Positions 1 through 11,439 are shown, numbered from the stretch's first letter. The stretch is DNA of 64,000 bases from Gymnopus androsaceus JB14 (GCA_009733575.1 ML769607.1:1-64000); one strand, 5' to 3'. Notes: generated from the sequence alone by a model not told the origin. Numbers and translations are program-made.

Positions 1-770
1 CCAGCGTCGAGATTGCCGAGGAAGACATGCGCCAGCGCTGTGGGTGCTACAAGTCGCTGCCTGCTGGGATTGGCTTTGGCGGTGGCAGGCTAGCACCTGG
101 CACATACGCCAATACTTCTCACAATGCCGACGTTCTGGAGGCGGCTCTGGGGGACCCTGCCATGCAGCGAATGGCTCGATATGTTGACCGTGAGTGGCGC
201 TCTTTCTTTTAAGCCTGCTCTAACCGCAGCTTCTTTGGCCTAGAGGCCCTTTTGCAGTTCTTTCCCAAGCTTCATATGCTCTACACAAGACTCATGCAGA
301 AAATCATCGAAGAGGACAACCCTGGCTTGAAGAGGCTGTTTGCTGGCTGCTGCTATGCAGCCTGCCACTTCAATCTTGATCGGGCAAGCACGCTAATTCA
401 CGCCGATTACTGGAACGTCATATTTGGTATGTGCGGCGTATATAGCAGCGGGCCATACGACTACAAGCGAAGGGGGCATCTTATTATGTGGAGCCTGGGC
501 ATCGTTGTTGAGTTCCCTCCCGGATGCGCGATTTTACTTCCTTCTGCCCCAGTTGAGCACTCAAATACGCCGCTAGCTGAAGGTGAACGTCGATCATCTA
601 TTGCTTTTTTTGTTTCTGCGGGCCTTGCACGATGGTATCATAACGGCTACATGTCAGACAAGGAATACCTTGATCGCGCCAGTGAGCAACAGAAGAAGGC
701 ATGGATGGACTACCGGGATACCCTCTGGGAGTTGGGAATGGAGCTGTGGAAGCACCCGCCCAAGCAATAG
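1..770 (+). CDS. TET/JBP-like 2OG-Fe(II) oxygenase, 5' end outside window
   Basis: The C-terminal two thirds of a fungal TET/JBP-type dioxygenase. Members of this superfamily oxidise modified bases or other substrates using Fe(II) and 2-oxoglutarate; the substrate here is unknown. The upstream reading frame is open from the window edge. Exon 1 ends at 189, and an intron of 190-243 (GTGAGT...CCTAG) joins in frame to 244-770. The family core is visible: a CHFNL segment, a metal-binding HAD (HxD) motif at about 400, a glycine-rich sheet ending in RRGHLIMW, FPPG, and a distal EHSNTP...ERRSS block supplying the second His and the Arg expected to bind 2-oxoglutarate. All metal ligands are present. 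In basidiomycetes this family is expanded and often lies near KDZ transposons; one lies at 55418-58540. Family fairly sure, biochemical role inferred. Confidence 0.8.
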
Positions 771-1290
771 CGCGCTGATATACTATATACTATTTACGCT
801 TATCAGTTTATCCTTTGCAATATATGTGTCACGTTAGTTTCTCTCAATAGCTTGGCTTGAACGGTGATTTATATTTGAAGAAAGTTGAAATTGAGCCAAG
901 GTACATTGTGCGACGAACTCATAAAACAAGTGTTCCACAACTATTTTGTGTACCATAAGAGATATACATTGTAAAAAAACCTGGTAAAATGGCCAATACA
1001 TTCCTTGAATGGTATATTACACTTCAGTCACCCACTAAAAAGTACCTTGTTAGGCTCAACTTTTGACCCCATAGTTGGCCCTAAGAGGGGTCAAATCCCC
1101 GGGATATCCCAGATGAGATAACTGGGATATCCCATCTGGGATCACCCAAGTGTCCGGGGTCCTGGCATGGGAGACCCATGGGATATCCAGCTACCTTGTT
1201 AGTACCTGGGAATCCCACATACTCAGTAGTAATTGGATGTCTCAGGTGGGTGGGACATCCAATTACTAGCCTACTGTGGATATCCCACAC

Positions 1291-1510
1291 ACCTGAGTAT
1301 GTGGGATTTCCAGGTGGCAAGGTAACTGGATATCCTATCCACCTGAGTATGTGGGATTCCCAGATAACAGGGTAGCTGGATATCCCATTCACCTGAGTAT
1401 GTGGGATTCCCAGCTAACAGGGTAGCTGGATATCCCACCTACCTGAGTATGTGGGATTCCCATGTAACAGGTTAGCTGGATATCCCACTCAAGTGAGTAT
1501 GTGGGACTCC
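1291..1510. repeat. 50-bp tandem repeat, left arm
   Basis: The motif ACCTGAGTATGTGGGATTCC recurs exactly every 50 bp at 1291, 1341, 1391, 1441 and, degenerate, at 1491. Copies are joined by GGATATCC-rich linkers. The block is mirrored in the right arm at about 4636-4855. Confidence 0.9.
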
Positions 1511-2579
1511 ATTCCAGGCTACTACAATTTATATCATGTTAGATAGGCCAAAGTGTAACAATCCAGTATCTAATATGAAGTAAATCCACAGGAAATCCAG
1601 GGCCATGGATTCTAGGGTCCCAGGACCTCTGGCACCTCTGGATTCCAGATGTCCTGGATTCCATGACTCCTTAGTATTGGCTACCAAATAGCTATTGATA
1701 GTGATAGTGATGACTGCCTCATCAAGTCATCTGATAACCTATATCTACTGATCCATCAACATTCACATGACACTGTCACATAGTATGAATTAAATCTTTG
1801 AAATAGTGATTGATAGTTATTGTAATGACTTTCTCATCTATACCCAACAACCTACCTCTGCTGATCCCATCAGCACTCATGTGACACTGTCACACACACA
1901 CCATTGATTAAACTGTTCATTACTATGAGGATGCATTCCAGAAGGAGACCCAGGGATAAGGTGTACTGGATATGTAGTGTGACAGTGTGACATGTGTTAC
2001 ATTTAAAAAAAAAGTCGGGCATTAGGTGCCATAATTAGTGAAAAAATCATGAAAAATCATGAAAATGATAATAGGATGGGTTTGCAGCCTGCACATCACT
2101 TTTAAAGGTATATAGTATAGTAGTCTATGGAATCCATGAACTAGTAAATGTACTAGTCCATGGATTCCATGAAATAATCAATACACTACTCCATGGAATC
2201 CATGAACTAATGAATATGCTAGTCTATGGAATCCATGAACTAGTAAATGTACTAGTCCATGGAATCCATGAACAAACAAATATACTAGTCCATGGATTCC
2301 ATGAACTACAAAATAGACTATTCTGTGGAGTTCCTAAGTGCTGGGAGGTGGGAGAACAATGCCTAAATATTTCCATGATTTTTCATGATTTTTTCCAAAT
2401 TTATCAATCCCAATTCCCAATATTTGAACAAAATAAGTGCCCATAAGCACCGGGAGGGCGGGGCAGCACTGCCTAAATATTTTCATGATTTCTCATGATT
2501 TTTCCGAGATTTATCAAGCTCAATTCCCAAACTTTTTCGGTAAAATAAGCGCCCATAAGTGCTGGTAGATGTAGTTAGA

Positions 2580-3565
2580 TGTATATAAGTAATGCTGTAC
2601 TTTACTAGTACTGGTATTGGTAGCAGTAACATGTAGTACTAAGTCATACTAGTAGCTATTAGTACCAATACCAATAACTTGTGCTAGTAACTAATCTATT
2701 GGTTATAATAGTACCAATAAGTCACACTAGTAACTGATCTAATGGTTGTACTAGTAACTCGTCCTAGTCACTAATCTAATAGTTATAATAGTACCATTAA
2801 CTCATACTAGTAACTAATCTAATGGTTGTACTAGTACCAATAACTCAGACTAGTAACTACTCTAATGGTTAAAACAGTACCAATAAGTTGCACTAGTAAC
2901 AAATCTAACAGTTGTACTAGTACCAATAACCGGTACTAGTAACTAATCTAATGGTTATAATAGTAAATAAGTTGCACTAGTCACTAATCTAATGGTTATC
3001 ATAGTACAAAACCATTAGATTAGTTACTAGTGCGAGTTATTGGTACTGGTACAACCGTTAGATTAGTTACTAGTACGAGTTATTGATACTAGTATAAAAG
3101 TTAGATTAGTTACTAGTCTGCTAGTCTGACTTATGGGTACTATCATAACCATTACATTAGTGACTAGTACCAGTTATTGGTACTAGTACAACCATTGGAT
3201 TAGTTACTAGTACCGGTTATTGGTACTAGTACAAATGTTAGATTAGTTACTAGTCCGACTTATTGGCACTATTATAACCATTAGAGTAGTTACTAGTCTG
3301 AGTTATTGGTACTAGTACAACCATTAGATTAGTTACTAGTATGAGTTAATGGTACTATTATAACTATTAGATTAGTGACTAGGACGAGTTACTAGTACAA
3401 CCATTAGATCAGTTACTAGTGTGACTTATTGGTACTATTATAACCAATAGATTAGTTACTAGCACAAGTTATTGGTATTGGTACTAATAGCTACTAGTAT
3501 GACTTAGTACTACATGTTACTGCTACCAATACCAGTACTAGTAAAGTACAGCATTACTTATATAC
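2580..3565. repeat. ACTAGT-rich inverted minisatellite at palindrome centre
   Basis: Units of roughly 40-50 bp built on ACTAGTAACTAATCTAATGG and TACTAGTACCAATAACT run inward from both sides and meet near 3073. The arms stop matching exactly between about 2960 and 3180, so the centre is a diverged patch of the same repeat rather than a single-copy spacer. Confidence 0.8.
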
Positions 3566-4635
3566 ATCTAACTACATCTACCAGCACTTATGGGCGCTTA
3601 TTTTACCGAAAAAGTTTGGGAATTGAGCTTGATAAATCTCGGAAAAATCATGAGAAATCATGAAAATATTTAGGCAGTGCTGCCCCGCCCTCCCGGTGCT
3701 TATGGGCACTTATTTTGTTCAAATATTGGGAATTGGGATTGATAAATTTGGAAAAAATCATGAAAAATCATGGAAATATTTAGGCATTGTTCTCCCACCT
3801 CCCAGCACTTAGGAACTCCACAGAATAGTCTATTTTGTAGTTCATGGAATCCATGGACTAGTATATTTGTTTGTTCATGGATTCCATGGACTAGTACATT
3901 TACTAGTTCATGGATTCCATAGACTAGCATATTCATTAGTTCATGGATTCCATGGAGTAGTGTATTGATTATTTCATGGAATCCATGGACTAGTACATTT
4001 ACTAGTTCATGGATTCCATAGACTACTATACTATATACCTTTAAAAGTGATGTGCAGGCTGCAAACCCATCCTATTATCATTTTCATGATTTTTCATGAT
4101 TTTTTCACTAATTATGGCACCTAATGCCCGACTTTTTTTTTAAATGTAACACATGTCACACTGTCACACTACATATCCAGTACACCTTATCCCTGGGTCT
4201 CCTTCTGGAATGCATCCTCATAGTAATGAACAGTTTAATCAATGGTGTGTGTGTGACAGTGTCACATGAGTGCTGATGGGATCAGCAGAGGTAGGTTGTT
4301 GGGTATAGATGAGAAAGTCATTACAATAACTATCAATCACTATTTCAAAGATTTAATTCATACTATGTGACAGTGTCATGTGAATGTTGATGGATCAGTA
4401 GATATAGGTTATCAGATGACTTGATGAGGCAGTCATCACTATCACTATCAATAGCTATTTGGTAGCCAATACTAAGGAGTCATGGAATCCAGGACATCTG
4501 GAATCCAGAGGTGCCAGAGGTCCTGGGACCCTAGAATCCATGGCCCTGGATTTCCTGTGGATTTACTTCATATTAGATACTGGATTGTTACACTTTGGCC
4601 TATCTAACATGATATAAATTGTAGTAGCCTGGAAT

Positions 4636-4855
4636 GGAGTCCCACATACTCACTTGAGTGGGATATCCAGCTAACCTGTTACATGGGAATCCCACATACT
4701 CAGGTAGGTGGGATATCCAGCTACCCTGTTAGCTGGGAATCCCACATACTCAGGTGAATGGGATATCCAGCTACCCTGTTATCTGGGAATCCCACATACT
4801 CAGGTGGATAGGATATCCAGTTACCTTGCCACCTGGAAATCCCACATACTCAGGT
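4636..4855. repeat. 50-bp tandem repeat, right arm (mirror copy)
   Basis: Reverse-complement copy of the block at 1291-1510, with the same 50-bp period and nearly the same sequence. Confidence 0.88.
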
Positions 4856-5334
4856 GTGTGGGATATCCACAGTAGGCTAGTAATTGGATGTCCCACCCAC
4901 CTGAGACATCCAATTACTACTGAGTATGTGGGATTCCCAGGTACTAACAAGGTAGCTGGATATCCCATGGGTCTCCCATGCCAGGACCCCGGACACTTGG
5001 GTGATCCCAGATGGGATATCCCAGTTATCTCATCTGGGATATCCCGGGGATTTGACCCCTCTTAGGGCCAACTGGGGTCAAAAGTTGAGCCTAACAAGGT
5101 ACTTTTTAGTAGGTGACTGAAGTGTATATTACTGGCTGCTTAAATTCTATAAAGATCGGAACGATGGCCAACGGGCAATAAAAAGAAGAAGTAAGAAGTA
5201 CTAAATTACTAAACTTTTCGAAAGTTGCATGAATATCATGATGCAATCATAAGTTCTCTTCGTCTTACTTTCATCTACATTTCTCCGATCTTTTGAAAAT
5301 CCATCTCATCTTTGCTCTATATCACTCCTCTGCA

Positions 5335-5967
5335 ATGCCTCGAAGGGCAGCTAGCCCAACCAGGCGGCAGCTCAAGCTGAAAGCCATGTCTAAGGACGAA
5401 AAGGTCGCAGAGCGGAAAATACAAGCGGCTAAGGCTGCAAGGCTCCGTCGGCAAGAGTAAGTGTTATTTCTGTTTAAATTATGAGTGCTATCAGCTAATG
5501 TATTACTAGGAACAGCGTCAAGTATAATGCTGCTGCAAGGGAACGAATGGCAAAGTAGCTATGGTTCCATTGTCTCACAGACTGGCGCTGACCGTCTAGC
5601 TTAGGCAGCAGGCAGGGGTCTTAGATAGTGAGAAGAAGCCAGAGGCAGAGAACAGGAAGGCCTCGGCTACCAGATATTATCTGAAGTGCGCATGTTAAAC
5701 TTCACTCGTCGTATTGCTTGCTAATTTATCAATTATCTGCATAGAAATCGAGAGACCATCCTTGAAAAAGCCAAGTGGAAGCGGGCCAAGTAATTCCTAC
5801 AGTATCCCTCTTGTTTCAAACGCGCTAACGACATTTGGCTTGGACTCAGCAACGCTGGAGCAAAGCATGGAGAGGCTGCCTTTTGGAGCCATAGATTCCG
5901 CAAGGGAAAGCGCCATGTGGGGGTTCTGGATGGCAATATTCAGACCGACTCACTCTGCTCTACTTAG
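5335..5967 (+). CDS. Small basic protein, 136 aa, five exons
   Basis: Gene model by splice reading: exons 5335-5456, 5510-5554, 5605-5685, 5745-5789 and 5850-5967. All four introns are GT-AG, and every junction is phase 2 and stays in frame to the TAG at 5965-5967. The start (MPRRAASPTRRQ) is followed by Lys/Arg/Ala-rich helices and a NRETILEKAKWKRAK segment. This resembles the basic N-terminal helices of Agaricomycete transposon-associated proteins and suggests nucleic-acid binding. A paralogue with the same intron phases and an 81-nt third exon lies at 60375-60973. Function unknown; the final exon is the least certain part. Confidence 0.62.
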
Positions 5968-6246
5968 CAGGCGTTCTTTGTTAACATGCACACTTGCAAA
6001 CTTCTTTACCATGTCACGAACTTGAAAACCGTTATAATACAAATTCTCTTGAATGCTACTTTACAGCTGTGAGAGTTACAATGTCGATATATCATTCAAC
6101 CATGCTGTGCCAGAAACCACGCTTGAAACCTGGCGCATCCTAACCTCTTCGTTGCTTATCCTGGGGTCTGAAAGAAGCTCGTCAGCTTTCTCTCTGCAAA
6201 CATAGAAGTCAGGACGGGAAGCGCAAATAGCTAGAGAAGCAAAGGC
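5968..6246. other. Spacer with no feature seen
   Basis: Unremarkable sequence between two convergent genes; no long frame or repeat. Confidence 0.5.
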
Positions 6247-7146
6247 TCACGGAGAGACAATCTCGTTGACGCTATGGGTGTGAACGGCCCATAATTCACG
6301 CTTGGGAGTCAATGGGGCCCTGGTGGGCAGAGAGGATGGGCTAGAAGCTGTGGCAGGCAATTGGATTGCAACTCGCTTCTCCTTTACAGGAGTCTGGCTA
6401 TGAGGCTTGGGTTTTGAGGGTGCTGGCTCATAGATGCTGCCAGAGATGAAGTCATTCGGATGAGCATGCTGGGCAAGGCAGTAGACAGTCCATGCCTCCA
6501 AAGCCTCCTTCTTGGTCTTGTATTTGGGCGTCTTGGAGGAGGTTGACCTAAACAAACAATTCAAAAACGCAAAGAAGAACGGGTAAGCAAACGCACCAGC
6601 TCCGGTAGCACCCAGGTAGGTCTCCTCTATAATTGTTATAATAGCTGTCAAATTTTGCTCCTACAAGTCCCGGAGCGTCCATCATGTGAGGAATGCAGGT
6701 TGGCCTATCTCTGGCCATACGTAATTCTGGCATTACTGGGCTGTCTTCTACAGACAATCTCCAAGCTGCAACTTTAGCAGCAAGCTCTATGCCCGTCGCA
6801 GTTTGAGAAGGAGGTATGGGAGAGGAGAGCGATGCCAGCGGTAAGGAGGTCAAAGCATCGTTGTATGAAGCGCTGCCACTATGCTCGCTATCGCTGTCAG
6901 AAATAATTATCAGAGGGATCTTGCGGCTGAAGAAGTTAGAAAGCAGGTCAGTGCACATCTGTTGAGTTTTGAGCAACAGCTATACCTTGGGCTTCTGGTC
7001 TTTGCAATGCCCGGGGCCTGGCTATGCTTTGTCAAGTCGCTAACTGCATTGCCTGTGGCGTGGCTATCATTTCTCAAGTTACTATGTGCAAATTTTGAGC
7101 TTTCTGGGGACCGGGATTCAAAAAAAAGCTTCCTACATTGCAGCAT
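6247..7146 (-). CDS. Viroplasmin/RNase H1-N-like domain protein
   Basis: Exon 3 (6547-6247) and exon 2 (6926-6597) join across a 49-bp intron through a split Trp codon. Exon 1 ends at 6986, and the 59-bp intron 6985-6927 has a TTCTAAC branch-like site. The protein has an SDSDSE-rich stretch, then SYYNNYRGDLPGCYRSW and KYKTKKEALEAW. This is the pattern of the small caulimovirus-viroplasmin/RNase H1 N-terminal fold (YYVV..G..PGIY..W ... F.s..eA..aw), which binds RNA/DNA hybrids in RNase H1 and is common as a stand-alone module in mushroom genomes. The usual EA..QV-G linker between the halves is missing. A Ser/Pro-rich tail follows. The 5' end is uncertain; I used the Met at 7146. A second locus of this family lies at 61480-62180. 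Confidence 0.5.
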
Positions 7147-7259
7147 CTTCCAATGGAGTAGCGTCCTTTGGCTCACTATCAGAGTCGCTACAATTAGCCC
7201 ATAGAGCATCTGGAAAAATTCCCTAGTGCCCAGGAACATATAGGCTGCACTGAGGTACC

Positions 7260-7460
7260 CACAGGGTGACTAGGACACCCAGGACATCTAGGCACCCCAG
7301 GCACCCCAAAGAAACCCCCCAAATCCTGTGCATCCTGAGGATAGAAAAGTATCTCTGGGGTGTCCCTGAATATTCCTGGGGTGTCCCTAAATATCTCTGG
7401 GGTGTCCCTGATCATCCCTGGGTGTCCCTGGGGCGCCCTGGGGTGCCCTGGGAATCCATA
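7260..7460. repeat. CCCTGGGGTGTC tandem low-complexity block
   Basis: Short degenerate units of about 19 bp (TCTCTGGGGTGTCCCTGAA and variants) repeat six or more times, preceded by the complementary ACCCAGGACACC pattern at 7265-7310. The frames across it in both strands are repeat artefacts. Confidence 0.75.
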
Positions 7461-7499
7461 GAGAAAATATTTAAAATCATAAATTTTTTTACCATCTTA

Positions 7500-8080
7500 G
7501 CCTCTTATGCTCATATTTACCTTCTTTGTTTACTTATTCATTACTCATTATCCAAGTCTCAGTACTTAATACACTTATTATAGATGGTTGTTGCGCTTCC
7601 TGCTCACTGCTTACTATTGTCTTATTCATTTGGTGTTTCAGCGCTTAAATTCAAATGACTCATAAGAAACTTAAAGATTGACACCTCACAGGTTTGAACT
7701 CTCAGCCTCGCAGTCAACTGTATTATATAAGCAATAATGCGAGAGCTCAAAACCACTGAACTATCTTGATGTAAGGTATGCTAGAAACTTTATGCACTAT
7801 ATACACTAACTAGTGGGGTCAGCATCACCTATAAGAAAATTGGTGAGCACTTGGTCATAAGTGCACATGAGTCCATTTTCTCACCATAGTCTACCAAGAC
7901 TATCTACAGTGTGACCAGTAATTATTCTTAGGTAAAAAGGGCTTGAAATGCGAAAACTAGACTCAATTTTTTCTCTTTTGGTTAATTTAATTTTGTTGTG
8001 CATATAATACATTGTAGCTTTTGATTAAAATATAAAGTATGTAGCCAAAACGTCAGATGGGCGCTTAAATCACGTGCTCG
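7500..8080. other. AT-rich intergenic stretch
   Basis: No gene seen. It contains the tRNA-like patch at 7690-7775 (listed separately) and otherwise ordinary AT-rich sequence. Confidence 0.4.
7690..7775 (-). other. tRNA-like patch with A- and B-box motifs (SINE head or relic)
   Basis: Read on the minus strand, TAGTTCAGTGG fits a Pol III A box and AGTTCAAACC fits a B box 63 nt downstream, with a CTCGCA...TGCGAG stem between them. The acceptor and T stems do not pair well, so this is not a functional tRNA by eye. It may be a tRNA-derived SINE or a decayed tRNA. Confidence 0.3.
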
Positions 8081-8084
8081 TAAG

Positions 8085-8420
8085 CACGAGCACATGACCG
8101 CTCTCCCAGGGTGTCCCAGGGCTTCCCAGAGCTTCCCAGGAACCCCAGGAATTTGCCCATTTCCCAGGCAGCCCAAGCAACCTGGGCAGCCTAAAATTTT
8201 AGCCAAATCCTGAAGGTCTTTGGGCTTGCTTGAGGCTAATTCCTGATTAACTTCAGAGATACTCAAGGATCCCTAGAATTTGGCCAAAATCCTGGGCTAC
8301 CTGGGGTGCTTGGGTTGCCTAGTGTTGCCTAGTGTTGCCTAGAAATTGGCCAAATTCCTGGGCATCCCTGAGAGTGACCAAGCACATCTGGACTTGCCTG
8401 GGCTTTAGGTAGTTTTCCAG
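8085..8420. repeat. CCCAGG/CCTGGG low-complexity block
   Basis: Degenerate runs of CCCAGG, GCCTGGG and TTGCCTAG, similar in style to 7260-7460 but inverted. GTGCTCGTAAGCACGAGCAC at 8071-8090 is a short perfect palindrome next to it. Confidence 0.55.
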
Positions 8421-8669
8421 ATGAGGTTGAAATTCCCTGAGGATGGTTTGTTAAATTGTTATTAGATTTAATGAAATGCGAGCTAACTTACCCATGAGGT
8501 TTAATATTCTTCTTGCGCTTGGTTTTGGCGGGCATGGATGTCAAGATTGAGTCGAAATTCACAGTCAAAATTCACAGTCCGACTTGAGCTCACATGTGGT
8601 GAGCCATACTCAGTCGCTTGCCACTTCTCTCTTTTCTTTGTGTTTATTAAAAAGTTTTCATCGTTTTCA

Positions 8670-11082
8670 ATGCCTCAGCCAATTACTTGGACCCCAATTA
8701 CAGTCAACCACTCTGTGGATGCGTTGCAGCTTGCAGCCCACAAACGGCAGGAAGCCATAGTCGTCTCAACTCAAACTGCAGCTCTCGTTGGTAAGCGATT
8801 TCTTAGCTTCATTTATTCTTTATTTCTTCTATGGGGATTTCTGATTAAACATATCTACAGCAGCAGCTTCTGTCCCATCGAGACCAAAGCCCAGCTACCG
8901 TCCTGCTAAGAGCTCTGTTGCCTCTGCTTTGAACTTTGGCGACCCAGTCGAACAAGGCAGTTTACCCAGCCCTGCCATGCCAGCTCCCATATGTGTTCCT
9001 GAAAATATAGCTCCATCCCCGGGTCCAACTCTAGAGCCTGCTGCTCCTGTACTGAAGCCTGCAGGTCCTGTTTTAGATGCTACGCCATCAGATCCAGCTT
9101 TGACAGCTATAGCGCCAGCTTTGACTCCAACGCCTGTATCTCCAGCTTCACCTGATTCGCCGCCAACTTCTCCAATGCACATAGCGCCTGCTTCAGCTTC
9201 GACCCCTCCAATGCCTGCACCATCAGCCTCAGCTTCAGTATCTTCGACGCCTGCAGCTCCGGCATCGCCAACTTCTCCAATGCACATAGCGCCTGCTTCA
9301 GCTTCGACCCCTCCAATGCCTGCACCGTCAGCTTCAGCTTCAGTATCTTCGACGCCTGCAGCTCCGGCATCTTCCATGGCTTCCGCTAATGCCCCAGCTG
9401 CTAAACGAAAACGAAAACGAAATGAAATGGGAGCTGCTGAGAAAGCGTTTGCTAGGAAGGCTGCATTGGAGAAATCGGAGAAGCTTACAGCCGCGCTGGA
9501 AAATCTCAAGCAGGAGCATGAGGAGGCCATTGAAACACTTGCAAAAGAGCACCAAGTTACAGCACAGCGTATTCGAAAGCTTCTGAACGAGGCTCCTGCT
9601 TTGAAAGAGAAGAAAGCTGTCAGCAACTACAATTTAGTCGTAAATTTCAAAATGACTGAGCTTAATGAAGGTATGTCGGTTCCTAACATAGTCCAGTTCA
9701 AAAAGCTGATTTTTTTTCTTATTCCAAAGGCAAAGCTCCAGGTCAATGCGTCAAGATCAGGGATATTCACAAGATTATTCACAATGACGAAGAAATGCAA
9801 GAGCTCTTAAATGATCCAGAGGAGCTCTTGAATCTCCGTAAGCAGCATGAGGAGGAGAAAGGGATGGAGAAGAAAGGGCTACGGGTTTCGTGGAAAGGTG
9901 CAGCCAAGACGGTTGCAAGCTCCGTGAGCCTGATTCAGAGCCAGGCAAGTGCTAGGAGGTTGACGCCTCTCCTCCTTTGGCTAACGGTTTATTTAGATGG
10001 ACTATATCTCCGATAGTGCTGGTGCTGTTAGCTTTAGTATTGCTGTGCGTGGTAGCTTTGAATCAACAGTTTCGCCGAGCTTCATGGGTCGGGGCCCAAT
10101 CGACGCGTTCTTGCGGAAGTATTATAATGTGGGTGTTACGGACTTCATAAATCTTCTCGAAAGCTATGTGTGCACTGTCGAGAAAAGTAAGTGAAGGAAT
10201 TTATAGTCATTGCTTTGCTTGCTGACCAATTTTGCTACAGTGGGCACTCGTAAGCTAACGGCACCTGAAAAGATCAGGGAGACATCACGTATGATTGTCC
10301 AAGGCCTTCGTAAGTCACATCTGTATTCTGCCCGTTAATTTTTCTAACAGAAATCGATGGTTGAAACAGGCAAATGCACTAAGCTTTCTGACGTTGATAT
10401 GGCGTATGCCAATTATCCTACACGGATTGTTATTCCTCATCATGTCCACATCATTGGCTGGCCCGAAGAATGCGAGTTCACCAGCCCTCAGCACCTCAAA
10501 GCCGCTGATCTCAAAGCAGTCTATCAAGCTTGGTTTGACGGCCAGGCATGCTGGAAAGAGTTCAAGGGCTTAGAGTACACAGCCTTCTGTGAGGAGCATG
10601 AGAAGAGTATTCAGCCTAGAGGTAAGAGGAGCGATGCCGGAGGAACACACAAGACACAGGGTCAGAAGAAGAAGAAGAAGGGCGGCAAAAATAGCTTCGT
10701 AGTCTCAGACGATGAGGAAGATGAGCCAGAAGGAGATGATTCAGAGGATGACGCCCCGCCTCGCAAGAAGTCCAAGGTGAAGGAGAGCGCTGTTCTTCCC
10801 ATGGATCTTGTTGGCCCTCCAGGAAAGGCTAAGGCTGCTTGGACGCTGGCAAAATCTGGAAAGAAAGGGATCTCTCCAGCAATGAAGCGACCTGAGCAGA
10901 AGAAGAAGGCTGAACGGGAGAAAGCAAGGAAGACTGCTGAGAAGAAGGTGAACGCAGCAGAAAAGAAAGCGGCTGCAGCTAAGAAGAAGGCAGATAAGAT
11001 TGCAGGTAAGAAAGGAGGAAAGCAGGCAAAGGCGTCGAAGGTGTCAAAGAAAGCCATTGTGGATTCTGATGATGATGCTTAG
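8670..11082 (+). CDS. Hypothetical protein, 705 aa, intact, six exons
   Basis: Exons 8670-8790, 8861-9670, 9730-9944, 9997-10186, 10241-10309 and 10370-11082 join in frame with no stop (2118 nt). The fourth exon is reached through a GC-AG intron (GCAAGT...TTTAG, 9945-9996). Residues 60-230 are Pro/Ala/Ser-rich with a 35-residue duplicated block; AKRKRKRNE is a likely nuclear signal, followed by a coiled coil. The middle exons form the most domain-like part (MDYISDSAGAV ... YYNVGVTDFINLLE ... VHIIGWPEECEF). The tail is acidic, then Lys-rich with AEKK repeats. A nuclear, perhaps chromatin-associated, protein is likely from composition alone. The style, with HHVHIIGWP, resembles a repeated Agaricomycete hypothetical family, but I cannot name a function. 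The open frame argues it is a real gene. Confidence 0.78.
9163..9372 (+). repeat. 105-bp in-frame tandem duplication
   Basis: Two nearly identical 105-bp units (9163-9267 and 9268-9372) encode a 35-residue Pro/Ala/Ser block that contains PMHIAPASASTPPMPAPS twice. Confidence 0.92.
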
Positions 11083-11400
11083 TTGTACTTGCCAATTACT
11101 TTTTTCCTTCCTTCCTTGCTCCCTGCTGCATAGCTTTCATACTGTCTATAAAGTGTTACTGTATATTTATCAACATAGGCTTTTTTGTTGTCTCTGTCCT
11201 CTATGTGTTCTTCTGAGAGTGGTAATGATTATTCATACCTCTATGAAAGGCTCTTAAAGCATGCTACAGGTGCAATATAACATCCTATGCCACCTAACAT
11301 GAAAAATATCCAAAGTCATGCTAAAAGTTAAGAAAATTTCTTGTATTTAGTCAGTGGGTGATAGATAGTCCTAATGCTATGTCTACATAGCAGGTATCAA
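11083..11400. other. 3' flank of the 705-aa gene; junction with retroelement
   Basis: AT-rich sequence containing pyrimidine runs and possible poly(A) context. No 5' LTR or gag is found here, so the Ty3/Gypsy copy starts abruptly within its protease region near 11400-11450. Confidence 0.5.
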
Positions 11401-11439
11401 ATGGTAAAGCCTTTATCTACATACTGATATTGGGGCTTT

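Larger units (their letters stand above)
1020..5124. mobile_element. 4.1-kb palindromic (fold-back) element
   Basis: Two arms of about 1.9-2.0 kb are reverse complements of each other around position 3073. Mirror positions sum to 6146 at every point checked between 1081 and 2446, so the arms have no relative indels there. The outer ends sum to 6144 because of a 2-bp indel near 1071. The ends read CACTTCAGTCACC and are flanked by TATATTA on both sides (1013-1019 and 5125-5131), a 7-bp target duplication (8 bp if the shared G is counted). No transposase is seen. The open frames inside (for example 1081-1392 with its mirror 4754-5065, and 2210-2446 with its mirror 3700-3936) are repeats read in frame, not genes. 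The superfamily is not assigned; a 7-8 bp duplication would fit hAT-, P- or Mutator-like enzymes acting in trans. Confidence 0.9.

Noticed and set aside
1081..1392. 103-aa frame, repeated at 4754-5065, and the 78-aa frames at 2210-2446 and 3700-3936
   Set aside because: They are readings of tandem repeats inside the palindrome arms; codon content follows the 50-bp or CCATGG-type repeats and no domain is visible.
8895..9626. 243-aa minus-strand frame
   Set aside because: It is the shadow of the Pro/Ala/Ser-rich exon of the 705-aa gene, with the same repeat showing as AEAGAMCIGEVG.
10662..11057. 131-aa minus-strand Phe/Ala-rich frame
   Set aside because: Reverse reading of the Lys-rich tail of the 705-aa gene.
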